Source of the DNA: Brassica napus
Taxonomy: Eukaryota > Streptophyta > Magnoliopsida > Brassicales > Brassicaceae
NCBI RefSeq assembly: GCF_020379485.1
Contig: NC_063450.1
Coordinates: forward strand, 29,426,137 to 29,490,136
Direction of reading: 5' to 3'
DNA length: 64,000 nucleotides
Below are positions 11,026 to 21,897 of the stretch, in pieces. Made by a program: the position numbers and the translations under genes. The notes beneath the pieces were generated by a model that was not told the origin of the DNA, searched no databases, and saw only the letters and a program-made list of their open reading frames with translations. Position 1 is the stretch's first letter. Each line of letters begins with the position of its first letter.

Positions 11026-11549
11026 TTATAATAAGTCTATAGCAAAATAACAATATATTCAAACACACACATTTAATTTTCCGTGTAAATTACCCGTGTT
11101 TATAATAACTGGTAAACTAGGATTAATGCTGACCCAAAATAAACTTATATACGAAGCTTAATTGATAAAATGATCAATTCTTCTGTTCATTTTCGTTATT
11201 GTTGATTTGATCAATTAGGGATTACAAATATTTGTCTTTTATATATTTAGTTAAAATTATCTCGTGCAATCTTCATTTGTAATGACAACTTTATCCGGCT
11301 GGAAAGAAAAAAAGAAACTTTATCTATACAGGATTTGCAATATAAATGAAAACGACTTATACGTAATGAAATTTGGAGTTTCTATTTCAGCTGGATATAA
11401 AACCTATTTAGTAACTATATATTTATTTGTCTATCTAATTTCTATAAAAATGGAAATCAGGTTCCCTATATACTTTATACGGTCATCAACTATTAATGAT
11501 GTATTTTAGCAAATATACTAATTTGGAATCAGAATGCCTACTCTATATA

Positions 11550-11768
11550 CAGGGACGAATCTAGCCAACAATTCTACGGGATGCACTTTTAATAATAAAA
11601 CAGAAATAACAAATCAAAAGAGTTTGAACTCAGATTATTATGGGTACACAAGTAATATTTTCCACCTGAACTAGTTTATTTTTTAGGATTTCAGTTACGA
11701 AATTTGTATTATAGATAATTATTATGCGTGCACAAGCCCCCATAATCCAAGGCCTAGCTTCGCTCCTG
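11550..11768. mobile_element. hAT-type MITE, copy in unit 1
   Basis: A 219-bp element begins CAGGGACGAA and ends TTCGCTCCTG. In better-preserved copies the ends are CAGGGGCGAA and TTCGCCCCTG. It is flanked by TCTATATA on both sides, an 8-bp target duplication typical of hAT transposons. It has no coding capacity. Confidence 0.75.
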
Positions 11769-11930
11769 TCTATATATATGTGAGACTAAAGGGAAGAGGA
11801 GCAACAAAGTTATATATTAAAATAAAATATTTTAAGCACTGCATTTACAACAGGTTGACAAACATCTATTTATACGTTAATTTAAACATGATTTTCGATC
11901 CATAGTCTCTAAATATTTTACTTGCTAAAA

Positions 11931-12164
11931 TTACACATACAAACCATCCCAATACTCCATGTTCTGCAAGTAATTATTATCCGACATGTAAAACGGGATG
12001 TTGTAATTAATATCCGGCGGAAACTCGAAATCAATTGGTGCACCATTGGCTTCAACAGAACGAGGTGAACTCGGACTGTTTGTTAACGTTTCTTGAGCAA
12101 GTCGCTCCGAAAGTTTTCGAATTTCGTTTTGAGCTTCACTCAATTGTTCCGACAGTTTTAATAC
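11931..12164 (-). CDS. HB53 terminal exon, copy 1 (farthest from homeodomain exon)
   Basis: The 234-bp exon encodes 77 residues from VLKLSEQLSEAQ to the end EYWDGLYV. It opens after a TTTTTCAG acceptor and carries the second half of the leucine zipper plus the HB53 C-terminal tail. It is intact, with no stop or frameshift, although three more copies lie between it and exon 1. Confidence 0.85.
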   Translation of the reverse strand, partial: VLKLSEQLSEAQNEIRKLSERLAQETLTNSPSSPRSVEANGAPIDFEFPPDINYNIPFYMSDNNYLQNMEYWDGLYV

Positions 12165-12444
12165 CTGAAAAATTAAAACATATGTTTAATATCAATGACA
12201 GCCATTGAGTTCAGAGAAGAGTGTGCAACATTAGGCCTCAGACGGATCGAGTATCCTGGCATTTCATTTGGAGTTTCTATTTCAGATGGATATAAAACCT
12301 ATTTAGTAACTATATATTTATTTGTCTATCTACTTTCTATAAAAATGGAAATGAGGTTCCCTATATACTTTATATGGTCATTAACTACTAATGATATATT
12401 TTAGCAAATATACTAATTTTGAATCAGAATGCCTAGTCTATATA

Positions 12445-12663
12445 CAGGGGCGAATCTAGCCAACAATTCTACGGGATGCACTTTTAATAATAAAACAGAA
12501 AAAACAAATCAAAAGAGTTTGAACTCAGATTATTATGGGTGCACAAGTAATATTTTCCACCTGAACTAGCTTATTTTTTAGGATTTCAGTTACGAAATTT
12601 GTATTATAGATAATTATTATAGATGCACAGGCCCCCATAATCCAAGGCCTGGCTTCGCCCCTG
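12445..12663. mobile_element. hAT-type MITE, copy in unit 2
   Basis: This 219-bp copy has ends CAGGGGCGAA and TTCGCCCCTG and flanking TCTATATA on each side. It is the clearest statement of the 8-bp target duplication. Confidence 0.8.
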
Positions 12664-12827
12664 TCTATATATATGTGAGACTAAAGGGAAGAGGAGCAAC
12701 AAAATTATATATATTAAAATAAAATATTTTAAGCACTGCATTTACAACAGGTTGACAAACATCTATTTATACGTTAATTTAAACATGATTTTCGATCCAT
12801 AGTCTCTAAATATTTTACTTGCTAAAA

Positions 12828-13061
12828 TTACACATACAAACCATCCCAATACTCAATGTTCTGCAAGTAATTATTATCCGACATGTAAAACGGGATGTTG
12901 TAATTAATATCCGGCGGAAACTCGAAATCAATTGGTGCACCATTGGCTTCAGCAGAACGAGGTGAACTCGGACTGTTTGTTAACGTTTCTTGAGCAAGTC
13001 GCTCCGAAAGTTTTCGAATTTCGTTTTGAGCTTCACTCAATTGTTCCGACAGTTTTAATAC
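12828..13061 (-). CDS. HB53 terminal exon, copy 2
   Basis: This is an intact 77-residue terminal exon with the same acceptor as copy 1. It differs from copy 1 by Ala for Val in the SxEANG block and Ile for Met before EYWDGLYV. Confidence 0.85.
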   Translation of the reverse strand, partial: VLKLSEQLSEAQNEIRKLSERLAQETLTNSPSSPRSAEANGAPIDFEFPPDINYNIPFYMSDNNYLQNIEYWDGLYV

Positions 13062-13341
13062 CTGAAAAATTAAAACATATGTTTAATATCAATGACAACC
13101 ATTGAGTTCAGAGAAGAGTGTGCAACATTAGGCCTCAGACGGATCAGGTATCCTGACATTTCATTTGGAGTTTCTATTTCAGCTGGATATAAAACCTATT
13201 TAGTAACTATATATTTATTTGTCTATCTAATTTCTATAAAAATGGAAATCAGGTTCCCTATATACTTTATATGGTTATTAACTACTAATGATGTATTTTA
13301 GCAAATATACTAATTTTGAATCAGAATGCCTAGTCTATATA

Positions 13342-13558
13342 CAGGGGCGAATCTAGCCAACAATTCTACGGGATGCACTTTTAATAATAAAACAGAAAAA
13401 ATAAATCAAAAGAGTTTGAACTCAGATTATTATGGGTGCACAAGTAATATTTTCCACCTGAACTAGCTTATTTTTTAGGATTTCAGTTACGAAATTTGTA
13501 TTATAGATAATTATTGGGTGCACAGGCCCCCATAATCAAAGGCCTGGCTTCGCCCCTG
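13342..13558. mobile_element. hAT-type MITE, copy in unit 3
   Basis: This 217-bp copy has the same ends and TCTATATA flanks; small internal deletions near 13517 account for the shorter length. Confidence 0.8.
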
Positions 13559-13720
13559 TCTATATATATGTGAGACTAAAGGGAAGAGGAGCAACAAAGT
13601 TATATATTAAAATAAAATATTTTAAGCACTGCATTTACAACAGGTTGACAAACATCTATTTATACGTTAATTTAAACATGATTTTCGATCCATAGTCTCT
13701 AAATATTTTACTTGCTAAAA

Positions 13721-13954
13721 TTACACATACAAACCATCCCAATACTCCATGTTCTGCAAGTAATTATTATCCGACATGTAAAACGGGATGTTGTAATTAA
13801 TATCCGGCGGAAACTCGAAATCAATTGGTGCACCATTGGCTTCAACAGAACGAGGTGAACTCGGACTGTTTGTTAACGTTTCTTGAGCAAGTCGCGCCGA
13901 AAGTTTTCGAATTTCGCTTTGAGCTTCACTCAATTGTTCCGACAGTTTTAATAC
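13721..13954 (-). CDS. HB53 terminal exon, copy 3
   Basis: This intact terminal exon differs from copy 1 by Ser for Asn (SEAQSEI) and Ala for Glu (KLSARLAQ). The acceptor region reads TTTTCCAG rather than TTTTTCAG and remains a valid acceptor. Confidence 0.85.
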   Translation of the reverse strand, partial: VLKLSEQLSEAQSEIRKLSARLAQETLTNSPSSPRSVEANGAPIDFEFPPDINYNIPFYMSDNNYLQNMEYWDGLYV

Positions 13955-14234
13955 CTGGAAAATTAAAACATATGTTTAATATCAATGACAACCATTGAGT
14001 TCAGAGAAGAGTGTGCAACATTAGGCCTCAGACGGATCGGGTATCCAGACATTTCATTTGGAGTTTCTATTTCAGCTGGATATAAAACCTATTTACTAAC
14101 TATATATTTATTTGTCTATCTAATTTCTATAAAAATGGAAATCAGGTTCCCTATATACTTTATATGGTCATCAACTATTAATGATGTATTTTAGCAAATA
14201 TACTAATTTTGAATCAGAATGCCTAGTCTATGTA

Positions 14235-14453
14235 CAGGGGCGAATCTAGCCAACAATTCTACGGAGTGCACTTTTAATAATAAATCAGAAAAAACAAATC
14301 AAAAGAGTTTGAACTCAGATTATTATGGGTGCACAAGTAATATTTTCCACCTGAACTAGCTTATTTTTTAGGATTTCAGTTACGAAATTTGTATTATAGA
14401 TAATTATTATGGGTGCACAAGCCCCCATAATCCAAGGCCTGGCTTCGCCCCTG
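14235..14453. mobile_element. hAT-type MITE, copy in unit 4
   Basis: This 219-bp copy has ends CAGGGGCGAA and TTCGCCCCTG. The left flank has drifted to TCTATGTA while the right flank keeps TCTATATA. Confidence 0.8.
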
Positions 14454-14614
14454 TCTATATATATGTGAGACTAAAGGGAAGAAGAGCAACAAAGTTATAT
14501 ATTAAAATAAAATATTTTAAGCACTGCATTTACAACAGGTTGACAAACATCTATTAATACGTTAATTTAAACATGATTTTCGATACATAGTCTCTAAATA
14601 TTTTACTTGCTAAA

Positions 14615-16562
14615 TTACACATACAAACCATCCCAATACTCCACGTTCTGCAAGTAATTATTATCCGACATGTAAAACGGGATGTTGTAATTAATATCCG
14701 GCGGAAACTCGAAATCAATTGGTGCACCATTGGCTTCAACAGAACGAGGTGAACTCGGACTGTTTGTTAACGTTTCTTGAGCAAGTCGTTCCGAAAGTTT
14801 TCGAATTTCGTTTTGAGCTTCACTCAATTGTTTCGACAGTTTTAATACCTGAAAAATTAAAACATATGTTTAATATCAATGACAGCCATTGAGTTCAGAG
14901 AAGAGTGTGCAACATTAGGCCTCAGACGGATCGGGTATCCAGACAATTTTAAGGTATCCGGATCCGGATCCTTATCCGGCGGATCCATAATTTTACTATC
15001 TTTATCTAGATATGTGGTTCTCGGATATCCGGGTGTCAGATATCCTTCTAAAAATTGTAATATCTAGCGAATATCCGGATACGGATTTAGATCCTTAAAA
15101 TAAATAAATAAATAAATAATATTAATATATATAAAATATTAAAAATAATTTTTAAAAAAATATATAATATTTTTAATTATTTCTATGTATAATATTTCAA
15201 AATTTACATATACTATTATAAAAATAAAAATATATTAAATAAAGTTAGTTTTTATATATAGATATTATTATTTTTGAAATAGTTCTTAATAAAATTTAAG
15301 GATCCGAATATCCAGACTAAAAAATCAAGATATCTGGATCCGGATCCGGCTTTGACGAATCCAATATTTTACTATCCGGATCTGAATTTGACCCTTCTGG
15401 ATATCCAGATTTTCGGATCGAAGCCATATCGAATATCGGATCGAATCCGGATCTCGGATAAAAGTCTCGGACCTACCTAGGCAACATACTCTAAAACATA
15501 ATTTTTATTATCGACAAGAAACATTTTATTTTCACCATTAATCTCATTTGTTTTTCTTTTTGGCCTCACAAATAAAGTTTTGGCCTCACAAATAAAGTAT
15601 TATCTTCATTATCCATCCTATACTATAATTATGGTAATGAATTTGCATCAAATCAAACGAGAATATTTTCAGCATGTCAGTCTAAATGCAGAAAAGGGTT
15701 TATACGTGGCATTAACTCAGTGGGAATTCCAAATGGGCTACCATGAGCCCAACTTAGATTGTACGGCGGAGTTGTTTTCTTAAACGTTGGATAAGAAAAA
15801 AGATGACGAACTATCCACTCATGTCCTCTGTGGGGCCCCTAACATCTAAAGCCTACCGGATTCAAATATTCTTACCTGGTTATAATAAATTTCGATTTGA
15901 TTAAAACTTGCATATGCCTAAATATTTAACAATATTAATTAACCAATAGCTACATATGATATTCATATAGTTATTAACACTATTTTCATACGTAATTTCA
16001 AGAATATCTGAAAATGGCAAAAATCAATCATCCTTTAAAAAAAAATCATAACATAAATTTCGGCAAAAAAAACATCGAGTTTATGTGTTTTGTAATGTTA
16101 AAGATTTTTTTAAAATTATACCTGAGATTCGAGCTGACATTGGCCGAGGACGACGGTGTCGTGTTGGCTCTTGAGTTTGGCGTACTCTTCCTCCAGTTTC
16201 TTGTTCTTCCACCGTGCACGGCGGTTCTGGAACCAAACAGCCACCTGTCTCGGGTCAAGACCCAACTCTCCGGCGATCTTCTCTTTCCTCCCTGACTCAA
16301 GCTTGTGCTCGTTCTCGAAGCTGAATTCGAGCATATTCACTTGCTCATCGGTTAACTTCCTCTTCCTCATCATCACTCCGATCGCCGTCATGTCATCTTC
16401 GCTCGTGGCGGACGACCCTTTGCTCCTCCTCCTCCTCCGCCGCTTCACCGGCTTTGATCCTTCGCCTGATGATGATCCATCGATCTGGTTAACGATGATG
16501 CAGTGGCCATGGGTTTGGGTCATGTAGGAGTACACTTGAGTCCCTAGCACATTTTGATCCAT
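14615..16562 (-). CDS. HB53: HD-Zip class I transcription factor HB53 (exon 1 plus nearest terminal exon)
   Basis: Exon 1 (16122-16562) encodes residues 1-147: an N-terminal arm, a basic stretch (40-49), the homeodomain (about 66-120, with WFQNRRAR at 110-117) and the start of the leucine zipper. It ends ESQ|GTATAA. Spliced to the nearest terminal exon (14615-14848; acceptor TTTTTCAG), it yields a 224-residue protein close to the usual HB53 length. That exon has Lys for Glu in LSKQLSEAQ and Val before [10 protein letters not shown]53 is a nuclear activator of the HB21/HB40/HB53 subgroup, linked in Arabidopsis to auxin/cytokinin-responsive roots and to ABA accumulation in axillary buds. The zipper is split across the exon junction, so every product needs one of the four terminal exons. 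The intron carries a dispersed repeat. Confidence 0.93.
14945..15470. repeat. GGATCC-rich dispersed repeat in the HB53 intron
   Basis: Both ends are rich in GGTATCCGGATCC/GGATATCCGGAT motifs (14952-15080 and 15299-15460), flanking a very AT-rich core (15100-15290). The layout resembles the GTTCGGGTATCCG element at 52671-53342, but I cannot identify clear terminal repeats or a target duplication. It lies in the HB53 intron directly beside tandem unit 4. Confidence 0.5.
15471..16121. other. Proximal part of the HB53 intron
   Basis: This is ordinary intron sequence. A 20-bp direct repeat TTTGGCCTCACAAATAAAGT occurs at about 15560-15600. The open frames at 15580-15783 and 16014-16295 are intronic or antisense and show no family resemblance. 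Confidence 0.6.
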
Positions 16563-16677
16563 TCTCTCTTTCTCTCTGATTTTTTAGACAAGAGTTGCTG
16601 TTTTTCTCTGACTATGTTTGAAGGAGAGTGGTACAAGAAGATATGACTTTGGTGAAGTTGAGAGTCCTATGAGATGC

Positions 16678-16685
16678 TTTTTATA
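16678..16685 (-). promoter_or_regulatory. TATA box of HB53
   Basis: The minus strand reads TATAAAAA about 116 bp upstream of the HB53 ATG, consistent with a plant core promoter and a CT-rich leader (16563-16620). Confidence 0.55.
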
Positions 16686-16699
16686 AGCTGGAAGATCGT

Positions 16700-17446
16700 G
16701 ACCTTATTATTCTTGGGTTTTCTTTCCCTTTATTTACACTTATGCGCCCTCTTTTGTTTTTTTGTTTATTTTTGTTAGAACAGTAGATTGGTTGTGTGTC
16801 ATTGAGGATAATACATTTATACATTTAAGCATTTTTCAGAAGTGTCTGTCTTCAAATATTTAATTATCATTTCAATTTTTTATTGCGTCATGAGAAGAAA
16901 ATTAAAGGTTCATGTTAGAGGGAACAATTAAAACGATTGCTGCATTTCATCATCATAATTTGCAATTTAATGAAAGTAATAAAACACTTGAATGATGTGG
17001 ACGACTATCGTGGACAAGAGACGTGGTGTGGATCCCGAAGGCGACTAAACTCAGGATTAAGCAAGTGATCCAATTGTATGTGGATAATTACTGGATATTA
17101 ACGTTTTGTTTAATTTATTTTGTTTTGTCTACAAATGTAGTATAGACTTGTATATACAATCTGTCTTTGTCTTTGGTTGTTTTAGTTTATTCTGTTAATT
17201 AGTCAATTTTATAGGGTTTTTAAATTTGTTTTCGGAGCTCGAGACCACTCATTTCCTTTAATTGAAAAGCAATGTGCTCCTCCCTTTTCCGTTTTCCCTA
17301 TTGATTATTATTTTACATTAGTCTAGTGACTAGCCTATAACCACGAATCTTCCAGAATTTTATTTATATTTGAAAATCTGACATTTTTTCTTAATCAATA
17401 GTGTTGTAATATTCCATCGTGCGATTAACTCAACGTGATTTGAGCC

Positions 17447-17478
<32 letters not shown>

Positions 17479-18310
17479 AACGTGACCTCCTTTGCGTTGT
17501 ACAAACATCAAGAACTCCTCTTTTTATCAAGTTAATTTTTTCTGCCTTGAACGATAACACCGAAAAGGAAAAAGAACCATAGAAATCATGTAACCTCAAA
17601 AGATAGAAACCCACTAATAAGATTCACTTAAACAAAACGACTTATGTATATATGATCGATCGACGTTGATAGGTGAACCTACGGTCATATATTGTAAGTT
17701 AATCTCAAAGTATGTTGAAAGAAATGAGACATACATATAAAGGGGAGTACGCAAAACTAAGCCAATACAAAGTATGTTGCGAATTGTGGCTTTTAACTTG
17801 TTCACCAAAGAAAAAAAAATGTAGCTTTTAACACGCTTTGAGCCTGTTTTTAGGGTTTCAACTTTCAACCCCGAATCCGTTGTAAAGTAAATATGCTATG
17901 AATATATATATACATAATTGACATGATTGGAGGTTTTAAATAGTACATGTTGTTAAATATAAAAGAAATAGTAGTGTACACTTTCATTATATAAAAACGG
18001 GCACTTGGTAGAAAATAGAATAAAGGTTATAGTGTGCTTTCGTAGGTGTGTAATGCGGTAGGAACTGGGAAACTAACAGGAATCATAGGAAGGTATATAA
18101 TTAGGAAGAAATAAATAGTCCAAAGAGAGAAAAGTAAGATGTATCCCGACACTGAGCGACGGCTATGCACGTGAGTTTCACGTGGTCTCCAAATGGGGAC
18201 AGGATAAAATTCAACTTGTCTACTGTACTTTCGTTGCAGGTTAACAACACAAAAACACAAGAGAGATAAACCGAAGTGTCAAAAACGTAACTCTGTATTT
18301 TATTTTAAGC
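16700..18310. other. HB53 upstream intergenic region
   Basis: No gene is supported here. Short open frames (17614-17868, 18027-18260) show no recognised family. A minimal poly(A) retroposition event lies at 17428-17485 and is listed separately. Confidence 0.6.
17428..17485 (+). mobile_element. Near-minimal LINE-type insertion with 11-bp target duplication
   Basis: The 11-bp sequence ACTCAACGTGA occurs at 17428-17438 and again at 17475-17485. Between the copies lie only TTTGAGCC and 28 A residues. The octamer resembles the end of the LINE at 36.2-41.05 kb, which finishes TTTGACC plus poly(A). This is what target-primed reverse transcription would leave after almost complete 5' truncation. Confidence 0.75.
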
Positions 18311-18316
18311 GAGTAA

Positions 18317-18523
18317 GAACATGATTATTGAAAAGTTTTTAAGATCATGTTCTTAGCGGAATATAAGAACCCGTCACTTAACTTTTAACTAAAAAAGCTA
18401 AGAACCGTCTTTTAAAACTCTTATCTAAGAGCCGATTTTTAGTTTTTTTTGTTAAAAGTTAAGAGACAGTTTCTTATATTCCGATAAGAACCACACGCTA
18501 AGAAACTCTCAATAATCATGCTC
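18317..18523. mobile_element. PIF/Harbinger (Tourist-like) MITE
   Basis: This is a 207-bp foldback with ends GAACATGATTATTGA and TCAATAATCATGCTC, flanked by TAA on both sides. The arms are largely self-complementary (GGAATATAAGAAC against its complement, CACTTAACTTTTAACTAAAAA against its complement). It is non-coding. Confidence 0.85.
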
Positions 18524-18949
18524 TAAGAATGTTAGTTTGACCAAGTGGATTGCACTCAATTTAAGATTATATACATTGACTGTAATAGGCTTTTACAAGC
18601 TATTGTGCACAGTATATGGAGAGAGAGAAATTCTAGGAGACATGAAGAAGTTCCTAAGAGCATCATTATCCTACCAACTCATAATGGGTTACTTAATTAT
18701 ATTATAATAGTATTTAATGAGATAATTTGGGTAAGAGACTTAGCTAAGCAACTTGACATTTTTTCTCCTTCATTGCAAGTTTCTTATTTTAGGATGCTTA
18801 AAAAATTTAAACATTTTTTATTAAAATTAATTTTTTTATTACATAAAACATAATAAAAGATAACATTTTAAACATAGATTTTTTAAATAAAAACATGAAA
18901 CCAAAGATTAGTAAAATAAACGAAATACATTCGAAAGAAGTATCGGAGT

Positions 18950-20261
18950 TTAGTTGTTGTCTTCATCACCCCCAAATCTATACCATACATGTTCAACCAA
19001 ATCATTTTTCAGTTGTTCATGCATTGTTCTATCACGAATTCTTGTTCGAACACCCATCATATTGGCGATATTTGTAGGGATATCTCTATCAAAATCGAGA
19101 TCGACATGTGAACTTCCGTTTTCTTCTCCTTGGATGAACTCTGAAACATCATATTGAGTGTATCCATGTCGCTCGTCTTCTACGATCATATTTTGGAGTA
19201 TGACACATGCTCTCATAATCTTCCTAATTTTGACTTTATCCCAAAAAGTGTTGAATTTTTAACAATAGCAAAACAAGCTTGCAATACTCCAAAAGCACGT
19301 TCGACGTCTTTTCGGACAGCTTCTTGATGTTTAGCAAATAAAACAGCTTTCGGCCCTCGTGGTATTGGAATATATTGAATAAAGATTGCCCATTTCGGAT
19401 AAATACCATCGGTGAGATAGTATGTCATATGATACTCTCGTCCATTGACAAAGTAAGTCACTTGCGGACCTTGACCGTTTATTATGTCATCAAAAATAGG
19501 TGAACGATCAAGAACATTGATATCATTTAATGTACCTGGAGGTCCAAAAAACGCGTGCCATATCCAGAGATCATATGAAGCAACCGCCTCTAAAATGATA
19601 ATTGGTTTATCCGAACCACGAGTATATTGCCCTTTCCAAGCGGTGGGACAATTCTTCCACTCCCAATGCATACAATCGATGCTTCCTATCATCCCGAGAA
19701 ATCCACGATGCTCTCCTATTTGAAGTAGACGTTGAAGATCTGCCAGTGTTGGTCTTCTTAGGTACTCATCGCTGAATAAATATATTATTCCTTCCACAAA
19801 ATTTTCCAAACATATTCGAGTTGTAGTTTCACCGAGCCGGAGGTATTCGTCGACTGTATCAGCCGCAGAACCATATGCCAAAATTCGAATGGATGCAGTA
19901 CACTTTTGGAGGGGAGAGAGACTAAGCCGTACGAGCCCATCTTTTTTTTTGGCGAAAGTATTGAACCTCGTTGGAGAGTCGATCAACAATGTGCATGAAC
20001 AATCTCCTGTTCATTCGAAAACGTTGGCGGAAGAAATTGTCGGGATACGTCGGAGTTTCGCTGAAATAATCATTCCATAAACGAACATGGCCTTCTTCAC
20101 GATTTCTTTCGATATAAGCTCATTTTTTTTCTTTTTTTCCTTTCTTCTTGTTGATCACCAATGGTAAAATTCTCAAAGGTTTGATCAAAATATTGATCAA
20201 AATATTGATCAAATGTTTCATCTTGTGATCCTTCATTATTGGGTTGAGAGGAAGATGTCAT
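18950..20261 (-). pseudogene. PIF/Harbinger DDE nuclease (transposase) pseudogene
   Basis: Pieces in three frames give one Harbinger nuclease of the DDE_Tnp_4 type. The start is MTSSSQPNNEGSQDETF at 20261. Central blocks include IGSIDCMHWEWKNCPTAWKGQY, YFVNGREY, YYLTDGIYPKW and RKDVERAFGVLQACFAI, and the C-terminus is MRACVILQNMIVEDE to GGDEDNN. The catalytic D of SIDCMHW and the D and E of LTDGIYP and DVERAFG remain. Three frameshifts separate the pieces: near 20120 in an A8 run, at 19942-19950 in an A9 run, and near 19245 in a short T run. All sit at homopolymers, so real indels and sequence error cannot be told apart here. Confidence 0.85.
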
Positions 20262-21036
20262 ATTTGTGCTTCAAAGGAGAATATGTGTGTGTGTGATCAA
20301 ACGATGATGAGAAATGAGAGTGTGTGTGTGATCAAATGATTATCTTGGTAAGGTGAGAAGGATAATATGTGTGTGTGATCAAACGATGATGAGAAATGAG
20401 ACTATGTGTGTGATCAAACTTTGATCTTGGTAAGGTGAGAGAAAAAACTAGGAGAATGATGAGAGAAAGTGTGTGCGATCAAAACATGTCTACACAAGCT
20501 TATTTTATAAAGAGAATATGAATTCAGATTCAAGACTCGTGATATACAAATACACAAGTCAAGACTTGTGACACAAAACTAAGAAAACAGAAGACTTGTG
20601 ACACATAACAACAAAACTACAAAACTACAAAACTCCTCTTGACATACCAATACAAAACAACAAGACTGACATAAGACGTGTGACACAAAACTACAAAACT
20701 CCTCACAAGACTACAAGTACAAGACTTGCTCCACTCGTTCTCGTCTGTTTGCTCCGTGACAGAAGACTACAAGTACAAGACGCCGTGACTCCATTTCCAC
20801 CTGAAAGAAAAACATGAAATCAATAACCACAACAAAAACATAAACTTAAGAAGATGCATAAACATAAACTTAAGAACACGAACAAAACAACAAACAACTC
20901 ATCATTCTCATTACTGAAACATAACATGAACATGAAACAGACAACAAAGAAGAACATGAGACAGACAACAAAGGAGAATATGAAACTCGACAGACCTAAA
21001 ACAAAGACAGTTAAAAAGATGAGCGTATTCTCTAGA

Positions 21037-21897
21037 CTAAGTGGAGAACAGCTCATTAATGAGTTTCTTCTTGAGACATTCTTCGTACTCAGGGAGTGGC
21101 TTTGTTTTAGCAAGTAGACGGTCAAGTAGACCCATCTTGGTGAACCTTTCTCTCCTACTCAAATCTTCTTGTTTAACGTTCCACACCCACTCAAACTCAC
21201 AAAACCCCTTCCCCTCCACTGGCTTCTTACCACGGCTCTTGGCTGCCTTAACACCAGGGGGCCGAGCCGTTCCCTCTTCCGCTTCACCAATTGCGTGAGA
21301 TGTTGATGATTGTGCACCATCTTCACCTTTTCTCTTTTTAGAGGTTCTGCCGGTAGATAGATCACACCACTTCTGGTCATGGTGAAGCTCCTTCCACGCA
21401 TGCTCCAAGGTGAATTTTTTTTTTATAGTTGTTGAAGAAGATGATGTGAGCTTGTTTGAGAATGTCATTCTCATTTTGGCCGCTAGTTTTCTCTTTTGCT
21501 GCAGCTTCATATGCTCCACAGAATTTGCAGACTTGATCATTGATCTTGTGCCACCGGTGCTTGCAGTGCATTAGGTCTCTTTTCTCACAGCCCGCAAGCT
21601 TCGTACTTGCAGCGACGTAGTCTGCAATCCTCTTGCAGAAGGCCGCAGCCTTTTGCTCGTTCCCAACGACAGCATCCTTGCTGGTGTTTAACCAAGAGCT
21701 TATGAGGACTACATCATCTGTAGGCGACCAGGACCTCCGTTCTTTACGCTCCACAGGAGTGTCTTGCTGGAAGTTTGAACCTTGTGTAGCTTGCGTGCCA
21801 GACAACGGAATGGGAGAAGATTCTAAACCTATGTCACTATCTTGTTGATTTTGAAGAAGATCAACAAAATGTAAATTCAAATATGGATTATAATCCA
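21037..21897 (-). pseudogene. PIF/Harbinger Myb-like DNA-binding protein pseudogene
   Basis: This is the second protein of the element. The first part (21897 to about 21420) has a trihelix/Myb-like domain (RRSWSPTDDVVLISSWLNTS, then KHRWHKINDQVCKFCGAYEAA). The second part (to 21037) has the conserved tail FTLEHAWKELHHDQKW and a Lys-rich stretch. The parts are in different frames, separated at a run of ten A residues (21417-21426) where nine would keep the frame. The expected start codon reads GTG (GTGGATTATAATCC). Plant genomes often label these 'glutathione S-transferase T3-like' because of one Arabidopsis fusion gene; nothing here resembles GST. Confidence 0.8.

Larger units (their letters stand above)
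11371..14944 (-). repeat. Four tandem units carrying the HB53 terminal exon
   Basis: Four head-to-tail units cover 11371-12265, 12266-13162, 13163-14055 and 14056-14944 (895, 897, 893 and 889 bp). Each holds, in gene orientation, the end of the HB53 intron, the terminal coding exon, 3' flanking sequence and one hAT-type MITE. Units differ by scattered substitutions and small indels. Internal junctions read ATTTC then ATTTGGAGTTTC; the left flank of unit 1 enters at ATTTGGAG without the ATTTC, so these five bases look like filler at the original duplication joint. Confidence 0.93.

Noticed and set aside
12195..14194. Repeated plus-strand 69-residue frames beginning MT(A/T)[12 protein letters not shown]
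   Set aside because: They span the junctions of the HB53 tandem units, on the strand opposite to the exons, and join intron-end sequence to 3' flank. They are a by-product of the duplication.
21037..21897. Glutathione S-transferase T3-like protein
   Set aside because: This database label spreads from one Arabidopsis fusion gene. The sequence is the Myb-like partner of the Harbinger transposase with no GST fold.
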